Below are positions 37,291 to 50,412 of a stretch of 64,000 bases of DNA, in pieces. The position numbers and the translations under genes are program-made. Below the pieces are notes generated by a model, which saw nothing but the letters and a program-made list of their open reading frames with translations, did not search any database and was not told the DNA's origin. Position 1 is the stretch's first letter, and every line of letters begins with the position of its first letter. The stretch is from Scleropages formosus (lineage: Eukaryota; Chordata; Actinopteri; Osteoglossiformes; Osteoglossidae): the NCBI RefSeq assembly GCF_900964775.1, contig NC_041808.1:6406595-6470594 (forward strand). Reading direction: 5' to 3'.

Positions 37291-38135
37291 TTAAGTCAAG
37301 CGTCAATACTTTCCATACGTTAAGAAAAAAAAAATATTCTCATATAACGCGAATAGCTAAAACTGCATGTTTGGCAGTCTTAGTTTATTGTAGTTTTTAC
37401 GTAGCCCTAGTACAGTGAGTTCGAACTTGTATCTCGGCTTCTTCAACACAGTGATGATGATGATAAATTTATCGTGTTGCTTACATTCTTCATCTACATC
37501 TTCGTGGAAAAGAAACAGATTAATAACTTTTGCAGACAGAATTTTTTTTTAACTTCATAGTAATACACGACTATAACCTTTTCTGTGTAACCACTAGCTT
37601 TTGCCACACGGTTGTGAAGTTGATCAATAATTTTAAGCGTTAGTGCTGCTCATCAAAAGCATCAACTCAAATCACCATCGCTGTATTTAATTATTAAATT
37701 ATATTTCATAAAAGTTTGTGACAGTCAGTTATTTCCCTGCATACAGCTGTTGAAAAACCAAATATCCCCAATTTGCACATTTTACCACTGGTACAGAATG
37801 TGACACCGTAGGCCAAGAGCTCTGGGCTGTTTCCAATTCGCCCGCTAAATAACCCACTAATAACCATTAAGTAGCCAATCAATAAACAGTTTCTCCAAGT
37901 TATTCACCTATGTCTATGTCAGAGACTCACTCCCTCCTAATCCAGTTTACAGATAAGGATACACGTGCAGATACACGTGCAGGTCTGACCAGACAGGACA
38001 TCCGTTAAGGTTTATTCACATGCCGCTCGAATACAGATCACCTAATGACCTCATAAGACCTTTAAAACACTGGAGAAAATGATCACGGCCACATTCCTGT
38101 TATAAAACAGTGAGCAGTGGTGTAATGATGTTAAA
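37291..38135. other. Intergenic stretch, nothing recognised
   Basis: AT-rich DNA without recognisable exon or repeat. Two near-identical 'gatacacgtgca' words sit side by side at 37960-37980. Confidence 0.4.
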
Positions 38136-38322
38136 TATACACTTATAGCACTACCTTACAGTGCTTGGGCTGGTTGGATGTAGGTTGAAATTGAGCTCAG
38201 TCTGTGTGGAGTTTCCATATTATCTCTGTGTCTGTGTGGGTTTCCTCCAGTGCTCTGGTTTCCTCCCACAATCCAAAGACATGCAGTTCACTTGACAGAC
38301 AATTGGCTGCTGTAAATTTCCC

Positions 38323-38365
<43 letters not shown>

Positions 38366-38728
38366 GGGTGCGGTGGCGCAGTGGGTTGGACCGCAGTCCT
38401 GCTCTCCGGTGGGTCTGGGGTTCGAGTCCCGCTTGGGGTGTCTTGCGACGGACTGGCGTCCCGTCCTGGGTGTGTCCCCTCCCCCTCCGGCCTTACGCCC
38501 TGTGTTACCGGGTAGGCTCCGGTTCCCCGTGACCCCGTATGGGACAAGCACTTCTGAAAGTGTGTGTGTGTGTGTGTGTGTGTGGCTGCAATGTGATGGA
38601 CTAGTATCCTGTGTAGTGCGGCCCTCCCCCAGCTTTGTGTTCACTGATTCCAGGATAGGGTCTGCACTATTGCAACCCTGATCAGGACAAGTAGTTATGG
38701 AAACTGAATGAGTGATTTCATAATGTAA
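38136..38728 (+). repeat. Family B SINE (DANA/HE1-like form) split by a family A SINE
   Basis: The left half (38136-38330) carries 'gtgtgggtttcctccagtgctctggtttcctcccacaatccaaagacatgcag'. The right half (38584-38728) carries 'tgatggactagtatcctg ... ccaggatagggtctgcactattgcaaccctgatcaggacaag'. Between them, within the element's own (TG)n tract, sits a nearly intact family A SINE (38362-38583). Confidence 0.75.
38362..38583 (+). repeat. (TG)n-tailed SINE, family A, well preserved
   Basis: gggggtgcggtggcgcagtgg head, B-box ggggttcgagtcccgcttgg, full body and (tg)n tail, with (tg)n also on the 5' side. This suggests insertion into a pre-existing TG tract. Confidence 0.9.
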
Positions 38729-39737
38729 AATTTCTGTGATCATGTGTACATGGACTGGCTTGAGACTATATGTGAGATTCACATAAAAAAATAACCCAAA
38801 CATTCCAGCCCAATAGTATACAACAGCAGATGCAAACAAACGCGGGAGTATGAAAGCGAGACTGTAAAGTGCCAGAACGTAACTGAGAGCATGGGCACAT
38901 GGTTCCCACAATGCAATGCATCTCACAGCCATTTGGTGCAATTTTCAAACGCCACCTGATGTCACAGACCATGTAAATGACAATTTGGATCAATTACCAG
39001 TAAGTGCTATGATTTAGGCTGGATAAGTGTACAATAGAATACCGGGAGACTGAGAAATGGGCAATTAATGTCCTTTAATTTTAAAACCACCCCATTTTTG
39101 GTAGATTATGGTAGTCATACCCATATTAAGTTGCTTGACTCTTCCTGGAGTCTGAAGATTGCTGCACGTGAACCTACAGGTGAAGCTCATGAGACACGCT
39201 AATCTCATCTGCTAAGTACGGTGTGATTTCCTAGAGCTTAACAGTCACTTGGCAGCACAGGCTTTTCCTTACATAGGCAACGCATGAAAATCACATGTCA
39301 ACCAGAGTATGTCAGTGCCTCTTTTATTAATGATAACGGATGCTACTTTTTATTGGATCTTTTAAGGCCTTTCTAAGAAATCCTAAGGAAATCCTAGGGA
39401 ATGAATCAAGTCTTATGCACTGTGACTCCAGTAAGATGTCTAGGGGGTTAACAGCGTAATCTTAATCAGTCTTAATCTTCGCCAAGTTGCTTTGCTGCAC
39501 GTTTGTTGGAGGCACTACACCTTCCTTTTAGCATTGAACCCACATGAAAGGGAGTAAACTAAGGAGATCTCCAAGCAGACTGGCTGGATGTGGAGAACTG
39601 AAAGAAGGGCTTCTCTAACCCAGGAGGGTAATGTTCCCTCAGCAGCATGCAGCAAGATTTCATCATATTTGGGCTTTTTTAGAAAATTCAAGTCAAACGC
39701 AGAGTTTATATCCTACTTAATTTTATGCTTTATTAAA
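38729..39737. other. 5' flank of the PRR18 homologue, nothing recognised
   Basis: Unique-looking DNA with no CpG enrichment. An untranslated first exon may lie here but cannot be seen. Confidence 0.35.
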
Positions 39738-40421
39738 ATGCCTTTTCCTCCAGTTCGCCTGCATCAGAGAGTCTTCTCCCCAGGAAAAAACAAGACCACC
39801 AATGGACACCTGTCCTTACCCAGTAGTACAACAGGCGATGATCAAGAATTGAAGCTTGAGAGAAGCACTTCCTCTCGGAGATCTCCGGATAAGAAGCACA
39901 TGTGTGGAAAGATTCAGCAGAAGAGCAAACTTCCCATTCATAGACCTGCTGCCAAGCTGCAGGTAGAAGGAAGGAGTGTCTGTTCGGCATCACCCAAAAT
40001 CCTGACCAACTCCCAGGACAACAGGTCAGGTTTGACACGTAATGGTTGGTCAAGGAGCTGCTGGACAAGCAATGGGGATGAGGAGGGTGAACAGTTTTCA
40101 CTCAACCTGTCCTCTGAGGCAACGGAGATCATTCAGAAGCGTATTTTGGAGAAGCAGATGGCATTAGACCGTGGATTTCGGCTGGATCACAGTTCCAAAC
40201 GATCCCCGGAAAGCAGAAGTAAGGTGCGGTGTAACAGAACGGAGACTGTAAATGACATTAGAACTGCGGTTAAAATTTCCCTGTTGAATGATCGATACAA
40301 ATACGACGATGAGGAGTACGAAGATGAGAGTGGTGGCATTGATGAGAGTGTCCTCATAAAGTGTCAGGAGTGGCTCAAAGGGGTGGAAAGATCTTGGCCT
40401 TTGGGAAAGTCAGCAAAATAG
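39738..40421 (+). CDS. prr18: PRR18 homologue (proline-rich protein 18 family)
   Basis: An open frame of 227 aa starting MPFPPVRLHQRVF. Two blocks match what I recall of human PRR18. Residues 120-142 contain FSLNLSSEATEIIQKRILEKQ (human: FCLNLTPEA..IQKRHLEKQ). Residues 178-217 contain VKISLLNDRYKYDDEEYEDE and IKCQEWLKGVE (human: KVSLLNERHRYDD.EYEEE and KCTEWLRGVE). The human protein also opens with MPFPP and is about 295 aa, so this one is shorter and lacks its proline/alanine-rich middle. The frame is open upstream to 39588, but the internal ATG at 39738 is chosen from the conserved start. The molecular function of the family is not known to me. No intron is needed. A possible acceptor (ccttttcctccag) right after the ATG is noted but not required. 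Confidence 0.78.
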   Translation: MPFPPVRLHQRVFSPGKNKTTNGHLSLPSSTTGDDQELKLERSTSSRRSPDKKHMCGKIQQKSKLPIHRPAAKLQVEGRSVCSASPKILTNSQDNRSGLTRNGWSRSCWTSNGDEEGEQFSLNLSSEATEIIQKRILEKQMALDRGFRLDHSSKRSPESRSKVRCNRTETVNDIRTAVKISLLNDRYKYDDEEYEDESGGIDESVLIKCQEWLKGVERSWPLGKSAK

Positions 40422-40454
40422 AGAAGCCTATATAGTAGAATGCCTGTGAAATGG

Positions 40455-40672
40455 GGAGGCAACAGGGGGCATAGTGGTTAGAGCTGCTGCCTTTAGGCAT
40501 AGAGGTTGCAGATTTGAATATCACTGCCTGCTGTAGTACCATTGATCAAAATACTTACCCTGATTGCTCCAGTAAAAATGATCCAGCTGTGAAAATGGTT
40601 AGAATAACTGTGGGTAACAATGTTGTAAGTTGCTTTGGAGAAAATGATGACCTAAATGAATAAATTACTGTT
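40455..40672 (+). repeat. Family C SINE in the PRR18 3' region
   Basis: 'gggggcatagtggttagagctgctgcc ... gtagtaccattgatcaaaatacttaccctgattgctccagtaaaaatgatccagctg' and the tail 'agttgctttggagaaaatgatgacctaaatgaataaa' define a near-complete copy, 33 bp after the stop codon. Confidence 0.75.
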
Positions 40673-40841
40673 CAAAGTAAATTATTTGTAAAAACAAGCA
40701 ATATTCCACATACTGTATAGTTATATATGATTATTTACTCTGTGTAGACATTATTTGTATCATTTTTATTTTGTAATTTTCTTTCATTGTTTAAAATGGC
40801 AGCTCAGCTCCAAGGTGTCTGTATTTCATAAAGAAGATTAA

Positions 40842-40847
40842 AATAAA
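40842..40847 (+). promoter_or_regulatory. Poly(A) signal, PRR18 homologue
   Basis: AATAAA about 420 nt after the stop, downstream of the SINE, which would then be part of the 3' UTR. From here to 41340 nothing else is recognised. Confidence 0.4.
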
Positions 40848-41339
40848 ATACAGAAATTGTCATTATTATTGATTCATCTTTTTGTTACACTTTGTATCAT
40901 TTACAGTGTCATGTATCCTGAATAGCACTCCCATTTTTTTCTGGAATAAGTAGGGATAAATGGTGAAATGTTATTGCAGATTCCCTGTACAAAGAAACTG
41001 GGGTAAATAGAGAAGTAATTCTCAGTAAAATCTTTATTTGTAAATCCTGGGAGTTTATAGGTTGTTGGCGTTTCCTCACAGTGTTTTTTGTACTGCAATA
41101 AGCTACATATAAATGTGTTGCTGGGCTGAAAATATCACTTTATCAAAATGAACTGGATTGAACTGAAGATGTAAATAATCCAGAGTTCACACTTGTATTC
41201 AGAATATTGTACATATGTAACTGCTGAATTTATGCTCTGTCTTTGTTACAGACTGAAAAAAAGGGTGAAATTTAAAAAATTCTAACATTTTAAAACAAGA
41301 AAGTTTTCATATATGCTTTTCAGAAATTTCACACGTGCG

Positions 41340-42175
41340 CATGCTGTCCAGGTTGTTTCTGTAACTTTCATAAATGTACATATTTGTATAACCAACTTTT
41401 CATGTTAAAAAAGATTCAGTTTTTTCAAAAACATGAAAATACGTGGGTGATTCCAAACCTTGGAGTTCAATTTCAAAGAACAGAATCTTTTTTAATCAAG
41501 GTAACATGGAATTGGTTTAAAAATACCACCAAGACATCATTACTAATACTGGAAATGGCTATTACTGCTTAATATGTTAGATTGCCAGGAAACTGGAGAT
41601 TTCAAATAAAGGTGTACTCTTCTATGTACTACTACTCTTCTATTAGAGAAGAGGCTAAGCTGGATCAAACCAGGACAGAAAAAGGAACAGAAACCGCAGG
41701 GCAACGATCCAAGGCATGCTTCTAAGCTATGCAAAAATCAAAAAACGTCTAAGCTACGGAAAAAGAAGAAACAGGAAGTCAGAATACTGCCCTTGATAGA
41801 CTGGCTGGAAGAATTCCCAGATCTCAATCCTACTGAGCTCTTGTGGGAAAAGCTTCACCCAAAGGTCATAGAAAAATAGCCCACAGGGCAGCCACACCTC
41901 TGGAAAGAGATGCAGAAGGCTTGAGATGAAATTTCCCTTGAATATCTTCAGAACCTTGCAGGTAGAATGCCAAAGGTCTGCAAAGTTGCAATTGTTGCAT
42001 CAGGCGGATTCTTTGATGCATAGCACAGGTATAGACAATAAAATAATGTTATGACATTGTCAACATATTGCCTATCTTTTCTGATCAATTTAATGCCACC
42101 GTGGCGAATGAACGTGTCAGTTTATATTAAAGACATGAAACTTAATGGGTGATTCCAAACTTTTCTGTAGTAGGC
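41340..42175 (+). mobile_element. Tc1-like transposon remnant
   Basis: Around 41800-41880 the plus strand reads DWLEEFPDLNPTELLWEKLHPKV, the C-terminal catalytic region of Tc1-like transposases (consensus DW..QSPDLNPIE..W). The words 'gggtgattccaaac' occur at about 41446 and 42148, probably parts of the terminal repeats. The reading frame is broken and the 5' half is deleted. Confidence 0.7.
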
Positions 42176-42241
42176 TAGTGTATGTGTATGTATGCGTGTG
42201 TGTGTTCAGGAAAGTATATATTCAGAAAAGAATATATACAT

Positions 42242-42465
42242 ACACACACACACACACATTTTCTGAACCGCTTGTCCTATACAGGGTCACGGAGAACCGG
42301 CGCCTAACCCGGCAACACAGGGCATAAGGCTGGAGGGGGAGGGGACACACCCAGGACGGGACGCCAGTCCGTCGCAAGGCACCCCAAGCGGGACTCGAAC
42401 CCCGGACCTACCGAAGAGCAGGACCTGGTCCAACCCACTGCGCCACTGCGCCACCACGCCCCCCT
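42242..42465 (-). repeat. (TG)n-tailed SINE, family A, minus strand
   Basis: (ac)n, then 'ttttctgaaccgcttgtcctatacagggtcacgg', the reverse-complement body, and the head 'ccactgcgccactgcgccaccacgccccc'. It lies about 480 bp before the PLA2G12B start codon. Confidence 0.9.
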
Positions 42466-42944
42466 TTATATACATACACTATATCATAATATATGTATAA
42501 TGTGGTCATATACAGTATAACTACATATATCAGTAATATATATATATATATAAATACATAAAACTGAACATAAATATTTATTCCAGAATATATTATTAAT
42601 ATAAATGCATACATACATATAGTTATACCTAAGTACACTTTTATATTATGACATATGTTATAACATAATTATTAGTTTTCAGCTGAAACAATGGATATGA
42701 AAAGAATGCAGTAGTATAGGTATGTGGCCTTTGCCCTTCCAGCACAGGCCTCTCCATTCTGGATGCTGTTGTCACCGGTCGAAGTCCAGGTTCAGGCACA
42801 GACACAGGGAGACCGTAAGCAGCGGTGCGAGACTGTAAGAGGTGGTGTTTTTGCCCTGCTGTCACTCTACGTAAGGACCATCCATTGCTGCAGTGTCCTG
42901 CACTGCTCCTCCCTCGCTCCCCAGGCCACCTTCAACACCTCATC

Positions 42945-45863
42945 ATGCTGCCTTCAACCCTGCTGGTACTGTGCCTTATCCTGGTTTCAGCCCTTGCTCA
43001 GGACCCTGACCCTAAGGCAGTAGTGTCCAACAAAGGGGCCAACGACACACAAGGCACGGACGACGACTCGGACTGGGGTATCGGTTCCATCCGGGACAGC
43101 TTCGAGGCCGTCAACGGGTATTTTGACTCCTTCCTGGAGGTGCTGGGAGGTCGCAACGGCGTGTGCCAGTACCGCTGTCGTTATGGTGAGCATAACATGG
43201 TTGGAATTTTGATTGATCCCTGTACTGGAGCAGAGAGTTACAGCAAAGACACAACTGTGTATTATGGATATAATATATAATATAATACATGTAATTTTAC
43301 ATATAATATATAACATATAAAAATGCTGTGTGGAGAGGTGTTACTCTGGTTGCTGGTGTGTGGAGAGGCAAGATACCTGTCTAGGGTGTGTAGACAAACT
43401 GTGAATTAGGTACTGCTGTGAACATAAAGTGATTGTTATCTTTTGTTTTTTTTTAAAATACAGTTTTTTCCCCATCAGTTAATTAAAAAAAAAAATCAGA
43501 TTTCCCCATCTTTATTAGCTGGGTGTACTATAACATTTCATTTACATACTGAAAGTGGTTTTCTTTTTTAACGTTACTTTTCAAATTTATCAGCCACACT
43601 GGGTCACGGCAACATAGTAATTCGCTACCACTCTACTTGGGACAAGCGGTTTCAGCCAGTGTGTGTTTATAAAACATAAAACAAGGGCAAACGATTACAA
43701 TATTTCACACGTATGATCAGATTGCATGATCTAAAAAGATCCAGAAAGGTGTCCAGACATTCCTGGATTCCTTTGAATGATCATGTAGATTGAAAGTTAA
43801 TTTTTCTAGCAAAAGAAAATAAAAAAATTTTGTTCACCCGTTTATTTACAGAGGGAACTTCAGGTGTAAACCATAGTATTAAGCACATTTCCTTGCCAAC
43901 TGTATAAGAGTAATTGGCCTATTTTCCATGACTTTATTTAAAAATCAGTTTGGGTTGTGGTTTAACAAAAAAAATCAACTTTTTGTAAGATTTTTTTTGA
44001 ATGCTTTAGTGATCCCCATTCCAGAAAGTTTGTATCCTATCACATTTCCATAGTAAATATATCCAAAGTGCCTCATATGAATTGGCATTTAAAGCACAGT
44101 TTAGAGTTAGGGTTAGGATGTTCCCAGGAATATCCTATAAAGACATACTGGACTAAGGTAGAGTCTGTGAATAGGCTTTGTTCACTGAGGACCATCAGTG
44201 GAATGTGTTGCATAGGAGCCTCAGAGAAAGAAATGCTCTCCTGCTCTTATTTTTATGACCATTAGTGATAATAACATTCACCGTGGTAGATAATGACTGT
44301 AATCTGACTGTTGGCCTATAAATGCAAACACTGATCCACAGTAAGGACTCTGGACAGTAGTTTAGGTGAGGAATTTTATATGGTCCTGGTGTCTTCTGAC
44401 CTACCAAAGTCAAACTGAGCAGTTGTTCTCAGTCTCGGCTGTCACGCGGAACACGGGGGCCGGGACGGCTGAACCCAAGTGCAGCGTTGTTCGTCAGAAG
44501 TTGAGGGAAGAGGCAAGTTCTCAAAACCAGGGACGGGCGAAGGGTCGGTCGATCGGCGAACAGGACAGGAACGAGGATCCATGGACGTGGTCGGAGAACG
44601 AAGCAAGGAGTCAAAAAAACGGAGATTGTGAATAGACTAAGAGTGTGTGTAGTAACACGAGGAAGGGCGGTTGTCCCAAACAAGATTCCGCAATGGTACG
44701 GGAGCTGAAGAGAGTCTTTATAGGGTGAACAATTACTCAGGAGCTAGTGCAGAGTCAGGTGTTGTCGCTTGTGTTGTGGGCGTGGACGTGACATCGGTCA
44801 TCAGGTACCTGCCAAGTGCAGTTCTTTGTTCTGATCTCCTACTTTCATTTGGGTTTAATAAGCTGTTAATTAGATGTGTTACACAATTAACATACTAAAT
44901 TCAATGCGTTGTACAAGGACAGAAGCTGCTTTTTTCTACACATTTTTTTGTCACTTGAGCTTTAGTGAAAGACCAACAAGATATATAAACTTTTTCTTCC
45001 ATCGTTCTTTCTCAGCTATTTAAAATTCTCCATCAACAGGATACTTTCTGATGTGCAGTGTAAATAAAATTGTTACATTTCTTGCACATCGTATTAGTAT
45101 AAAATATTGTTTACTCTCTTAATGACTGTGCGGCCATGACCAAGTGCTGCAGTTGTGATTTGTAACTGATATTATAAAGCTACTTTCTAATTTAGTGTAA
45201 GTAGTAGTAATATTTTCTTCCCATGTCTGCATGAGTCTCTCCTAGGTGCTCTGGTTTCCTCTCACAGTCCAAAGATATACAGTTCAGATAAGCTGGTGAT
45301 TCTAAATTGCCCATTGTGTGTGTGTGTATGTGTGTGTCTGTGATTGCACTGTAATGTGTCCTGCTTCACACCCTCTGGACTACCACAACCCTCCAGTGGA
45401 CAAGTGATAATTGATAACGGTTACTGATTATTACTAACATTGCTATGCTGTGTGGATGGTTTGGTTATCATGTATGTTTGAAAACTCATCAATGTGTGAT
45501 TATGGGAGTCTGGACAAATTTGTGTAGATCAGGATATGAATGCAATAGCAAAAGGTCAGCATAATAATAATAATAATAATCTTCACTCAGGCAAAGCCCC
45601 TCTTCCTCGGCCCGACTACCAGACTCCAGAACCTGATGGCTGCGGCTCCCATTTTCTGGGCCTTCCATTACCAGAAAGAGTGTGTATCCTCATACACATG
45701 CCTTCACACAGTTATATCCAATCACCTTCACACATACAAACTTGTCCAGACTAACATGTTCGGCAGTACTCCAACACAAACTCAGCCACAAAAACTGGAA
45801 TACACAGGAAAACTCACACTCGCACTCTCACTCTCTCACACATGCATGCTCTCACACATGCAT

Positions 45864-45901
<38 letters not shown>

Positions 45902-48900
45902 CAGTAAGTGGTCTCCTTCTAACCACAGCTCGACTTTGGCATCCCAGCCATGACCAAGTGCTGCAACCAGCTTGACTTGTGCTACGACACCTGCGGCTCC
46001 AATAAGTATCGATGTGACTCCAAGTTCCGCTGGTGTTTGCACTCCATTTGCTCCGACCTCAAGAAGAGCCTGGGCTTCGTGTCAAAGGTTGAAAGTAAGC
46101 TGCTTTCTTAAACACGTTTCCCCAATTATCAGTCCTAATTAATGCCTGAAAATTGACCAAACATTGAAAAAACATGTCATGAGATTACTCCATTATCATT
46201 TACAATTTACCCCAAAATCAACCTAAATGATGCCCGATATAAGGATAAGTTGTATAACGAATTAAAAAAGAAATAACAATTAATAACAGGACTTTGTGTG
46301 AAATAAAAAAGGTGCATAATTTAAAGTTTTTGTGATAGTGTGCATGAACTGGCTTGTGGAAAAAGAAGGCAGCGGCATTAGGCAGATGAGTGAGAGGTGG
46401 CTGATGGAGAAGACTACGATAAAGAGGGCATCGCTTTTCAGCTTTCTTTTATTTGATCTCATAGAATACATTTTTTGCACTTGGGTTTTATAAACATGTA
46501 ACACAAGAAAGATATCTATTTTTCACCACGTGCTATTTGCGTTTAAGACTAATTTATTTCACCAAACTGTTAGAAACTCAAGAACCCTTTGGATATTAGA
46601 TATCAGGAGACCAGATATTGGGGGCTGAGTGTAAATCCAAGTATATTCAGTCATCCCTTAATTTGTGAACCCAAATTTTGGTATGGCTTTAACACTTAAT
46701 TTTTGATTTAAGGCACAAAAATACACATATATACACACACACACACACACTTTCTGAACCGCTAGTCCCATATGGGGTTGCAGGGAGCCGGAGCCTAACC
46801 CAGCAACTCAGGGCATAAGGCCGGAGGGGGAGGGGACACACCCAGGACGGGACACCAGTCCATCGCAAGGCACCCCAAGCAGGACTTGAACCCCAGACCC
46901 ACTGGAGAGCAGGACTGTGGTCCAACCCACTGCGCCACTGCGCCACCGCACCCCCCTATGGCACAAAAGTAATTGTAACAAAATTTATCTGAAGAGTGTC
47001 CATCCATCCATCCATCCATCTTCCTCCGCTTTTATCCGGGACCGGGTCGCGGGGGCAGCAGTCCGAGCAGAGTACTCCAGACCTCCCTCTCCCCGCACAC
47101 CTCCTCCAGTTCCTCTGGGGGAACCCCAAGGCGTTCCCAGGCCAGCCGGGAGACATAGTCTCTCCAACGTGTCCTGGGTCTGCCCCGAGGCCTCCTCCCA
47201 GTGGGACAAGCCCAGAGCACCTCCCCAGGGAGGCGTCCAGGAGGCATCCGGAACAGATGCCCGAGCCACCTCAACTGGCTCCTCTCGATGCGGAGGAGCA
47301 GCGGCTCTACTCCGAGCTCCTCCCGGGTGACTGAGCTCCTCACCCTATCCCTAAGGGTGCGCCCAGCCACTCTGCGGAGGAAACTCATTTCTGCCGCTTG
47401 TATCCGCGATCTCATTCTTTCGGTCATGATCCAGAGTTCATGACCATAGGTGAGGGTAGGAACGTAGATCGACCGGTAAATTGAGAGCTTCGCCTTACGA
47501 CTCAGCTCCCTCTTCACCACAACAGACCGGTACAATGACCGCATTACTGCAGACGCCGCACCGATCCGTCTGTCGACCTGCCGCTCCATTTTTCCCTCAC
47601 TCGTGAACAAGACCCCAAGATACTTAAACTCCTCCACTTGAGGGAGCAACTCCCCCCTAACCCGGAGGGAGCAATCCACCTTTTTCCGACTGAGAACCAT
47701 GGCCTCGGATTTGGAGGTGCTGATTCTCATCCCCGCCGCTTCGCACTCGGCTGCAAACCTCCCCAGTGCACGCTGCAAGTCTTGACTTGATGAAGCCAAC
47801 AGGACCACATCGTCCGCAAAAAGCAGAGACGAGATCTCGCGGCCACCAAAACAGACACCCTCCGTTCCCTGACTGCGCCTAGAAATTCTGTCCATAAAAA
47901 TAATGAACAGAATCGGTGACAAAGGGCAGCCCTGGCGGAGTCCAACATGCACCGGGAACAGGTCTGACTTACTGCCGGCAATGCGAACCAAGCTCCTGCT
48001 CCGGTCATACAGGGAACGAACAGCCCGTAGCAACGAGCCCCGAACCCCATAATCCCGAAGCACCCCCCACAGGATGCCACGAGGGACACGGTCGAATGCC
48101 TTCTCCAGGTCCACAAAACACATATGGACTGGTTGGGCAAACTCCCACGAACCCTCCAACACCCTAGTGAGGGTATAGAGCTGGTCCAGTGTTCCACGGC
48201 CAGGGCGAAAACCGCATTGCTCCTCCTGAATCCGAGGTTCGACTATCGGTCGGATTCTCCTTTCCAGTACCCTGGCATAGACTTTCCCAGGGAGGCTAAG
48301 GAGTGTGATCCCCCTGTAGTTGGAACACAATCTCCGGTCCCCCTTCTTAAAAAGAGGGACCACCACCCCGGTCTGCCAGTCCAGAGGCACCGTTCCCGAA
48401 CTCCACGCGATGCTGCAGAGGCGTGTCAGCCAAGACAGCCCCACAACATCCAGAGACTTGAGAAACTCGGGGCGGATCTCATCCACCCCCGGAGCCTTGC
48501 CACCGAGGAGTTTTTGACTACCTCAGCAACTTCAGCCAGGGTAATGGACGAGTCCCCCTCCGAGTCCCCAGCCTCAGCTTCCTCTACGGAAGGCGTGTCG
48601 GAGGGATTGAGGAGATCCTCAAAGTACTCCTTCCACCCGCCCGAGAACATCCTCAGCTGAGGTCAGCAGCGCACCACTTCCACTGTAAACAGTGTTCGTG
48701 GAACACCGCTTCCCCCCTCTGAGTCGCCGGACGGTTTGCCAGAATCTCTTTGAGGCCGACCGAAAGTCTTCCTCCAGGGCCTCACCGAACTCCTCCCAAG
48801 CCCGAGTTTTTGCCGCGGCGACTGCCAGAGCCGCGCTCCGTTTGGCCCGTCGGTACCCGTCAGCTGCTTCAGGAGTCCCATGAGCCAGCCAGGCCCGATA

Positions 48901-50378
48901 GAACTCCTTCTTCAGCTTGACGGCATCCCTTACTTCCGGTGTCCACCACCGTGTTCGGGGATTGCCGCCGCGACAGGCACCGGAGACCTTATGGCCGCAG
49001 CTCCGAACAGCCGCACCGACAATGGAGGAGCGGAACATAGTCCATTCAGACTCAATGTCCCCCACCTCCCTCGGGACCTGGTTGAAGCTCTGTCGGAGGT
49101 GGGAGTTGAAGACCTCTCTGACAGGGGCCTCCGCCAAACGTTCCCAACAGACCCTCACTATGCGTTTGGGCCTGCCAGGTCTGTCCAGCTTTTTCCCCCG
49201 CCATCGAATCCAACTCACCACCAGGTGGTGATCAGTTGACAGCTCAGCCCCTCTCTTCACCCGAGTGTCCAAGACATATGGCCGAAGGTCAGAAGAAACG
49301 ACTACAAAGTCGATCATCGACCTCCGACCTAGGGTGTCCTGGTGCCAAGTGCACTGGTGGACACCCTTATGCATGAACATGGTGTTCGTTATGGATAAAC
49401 CGCGACTAGCACAGAAATCCAATAACAACTCACCGCTCGGGTTCAGATCAGGGAGGCCGTTCCTCCCAATCACGCCCCTCCAGGTATCACTGTCGCTGCC
49501 CACGTGGGCGTTAAAGTCCCCCAGTAGAACGACAGAGTCCCCAGTGGGAGCGCTTTCCAGCACGCCCCCCAGGGACTCTAAAAAGGCCGGGTACTCTACA
49601 CTGCCGCTAGGCGCATAAGCACAAACGACAGTGAGAGACCGTTCCCTGACCCGAAGGCGTAGGGAGATGACCCTCTCATTCACCGGGGTAGACTCCAACA
49701 CATGGCGGCTGAACTGGGGGGCTATTAATAAGCCCACACCAGCCCGCCGCCTCCCACCTTGGGCAACGCCAGAATAGTGGAGAGTCCACCCTCGGTCGAG
49801 TAGAGTGGTTCCAGAACCCAAGCTGTGAGTGGAAGTGAGCCCGACTATATCTAGACGGTATCTCTCAACTTCCCGCACCAGCTCAGGCTCCTTCCCCGCC
49901 AGTGAGGTGACATTCCAAGTCCCAAAAACCAGAGTTGGCGCCCGAGGTTTGGGTCGGCCGGGCACTCGGCCCCGACCACCGCCCAAATCACAACGCACCG
50001 GCCCCCTATGGTTTCTCCGGCAGGTGGTGAGCCCACCGAAGAGCGGCTCCACGTTGTGGCTTCGGGCTGAGCCCGGCCAGGCCCCGTGGGCATAGACCTG
50101 GCCACCAGGCGCTCGCATGCGAGCCCCCCCCCCAGGCCTGGCTCCAGGGTGGGGCCCCGGTGACCCCATACCGGGCGGGGTAAACGGACGCCTTGATTTT
50201 TTTGTCATAAGGGGTTTTTGAACCGCGCTTTGTCTCGTCTGTCATCCAGGACCTGTCTGCCATGGGAGACCCTACCAGGGGCATGTAGCCCCAGACAACA
50301 TAGCTCCTGGACTCATTCAGGCACTCAAACCCCTCCACCACGATAAGGTGGCGGTTCACGGAGGAGCTGAAGAGTGTC

Positions 50379-50412
<34 letters not shown>

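Noticed and set aside
36774-37306. Overlapping open frames on the plus strand
   Set aside because: CpG-rich promoter-like DNA; no conserved motif. Only the minus-strand [12 protein letters not shown] frame was kept, as a tentative first exon.
47032-50208. Host gene resembling craniofacial development protein 2
   Set aside because: The endonuclease plus reverse transcriptase order, target duplication and multiple copies show it is a LINE.
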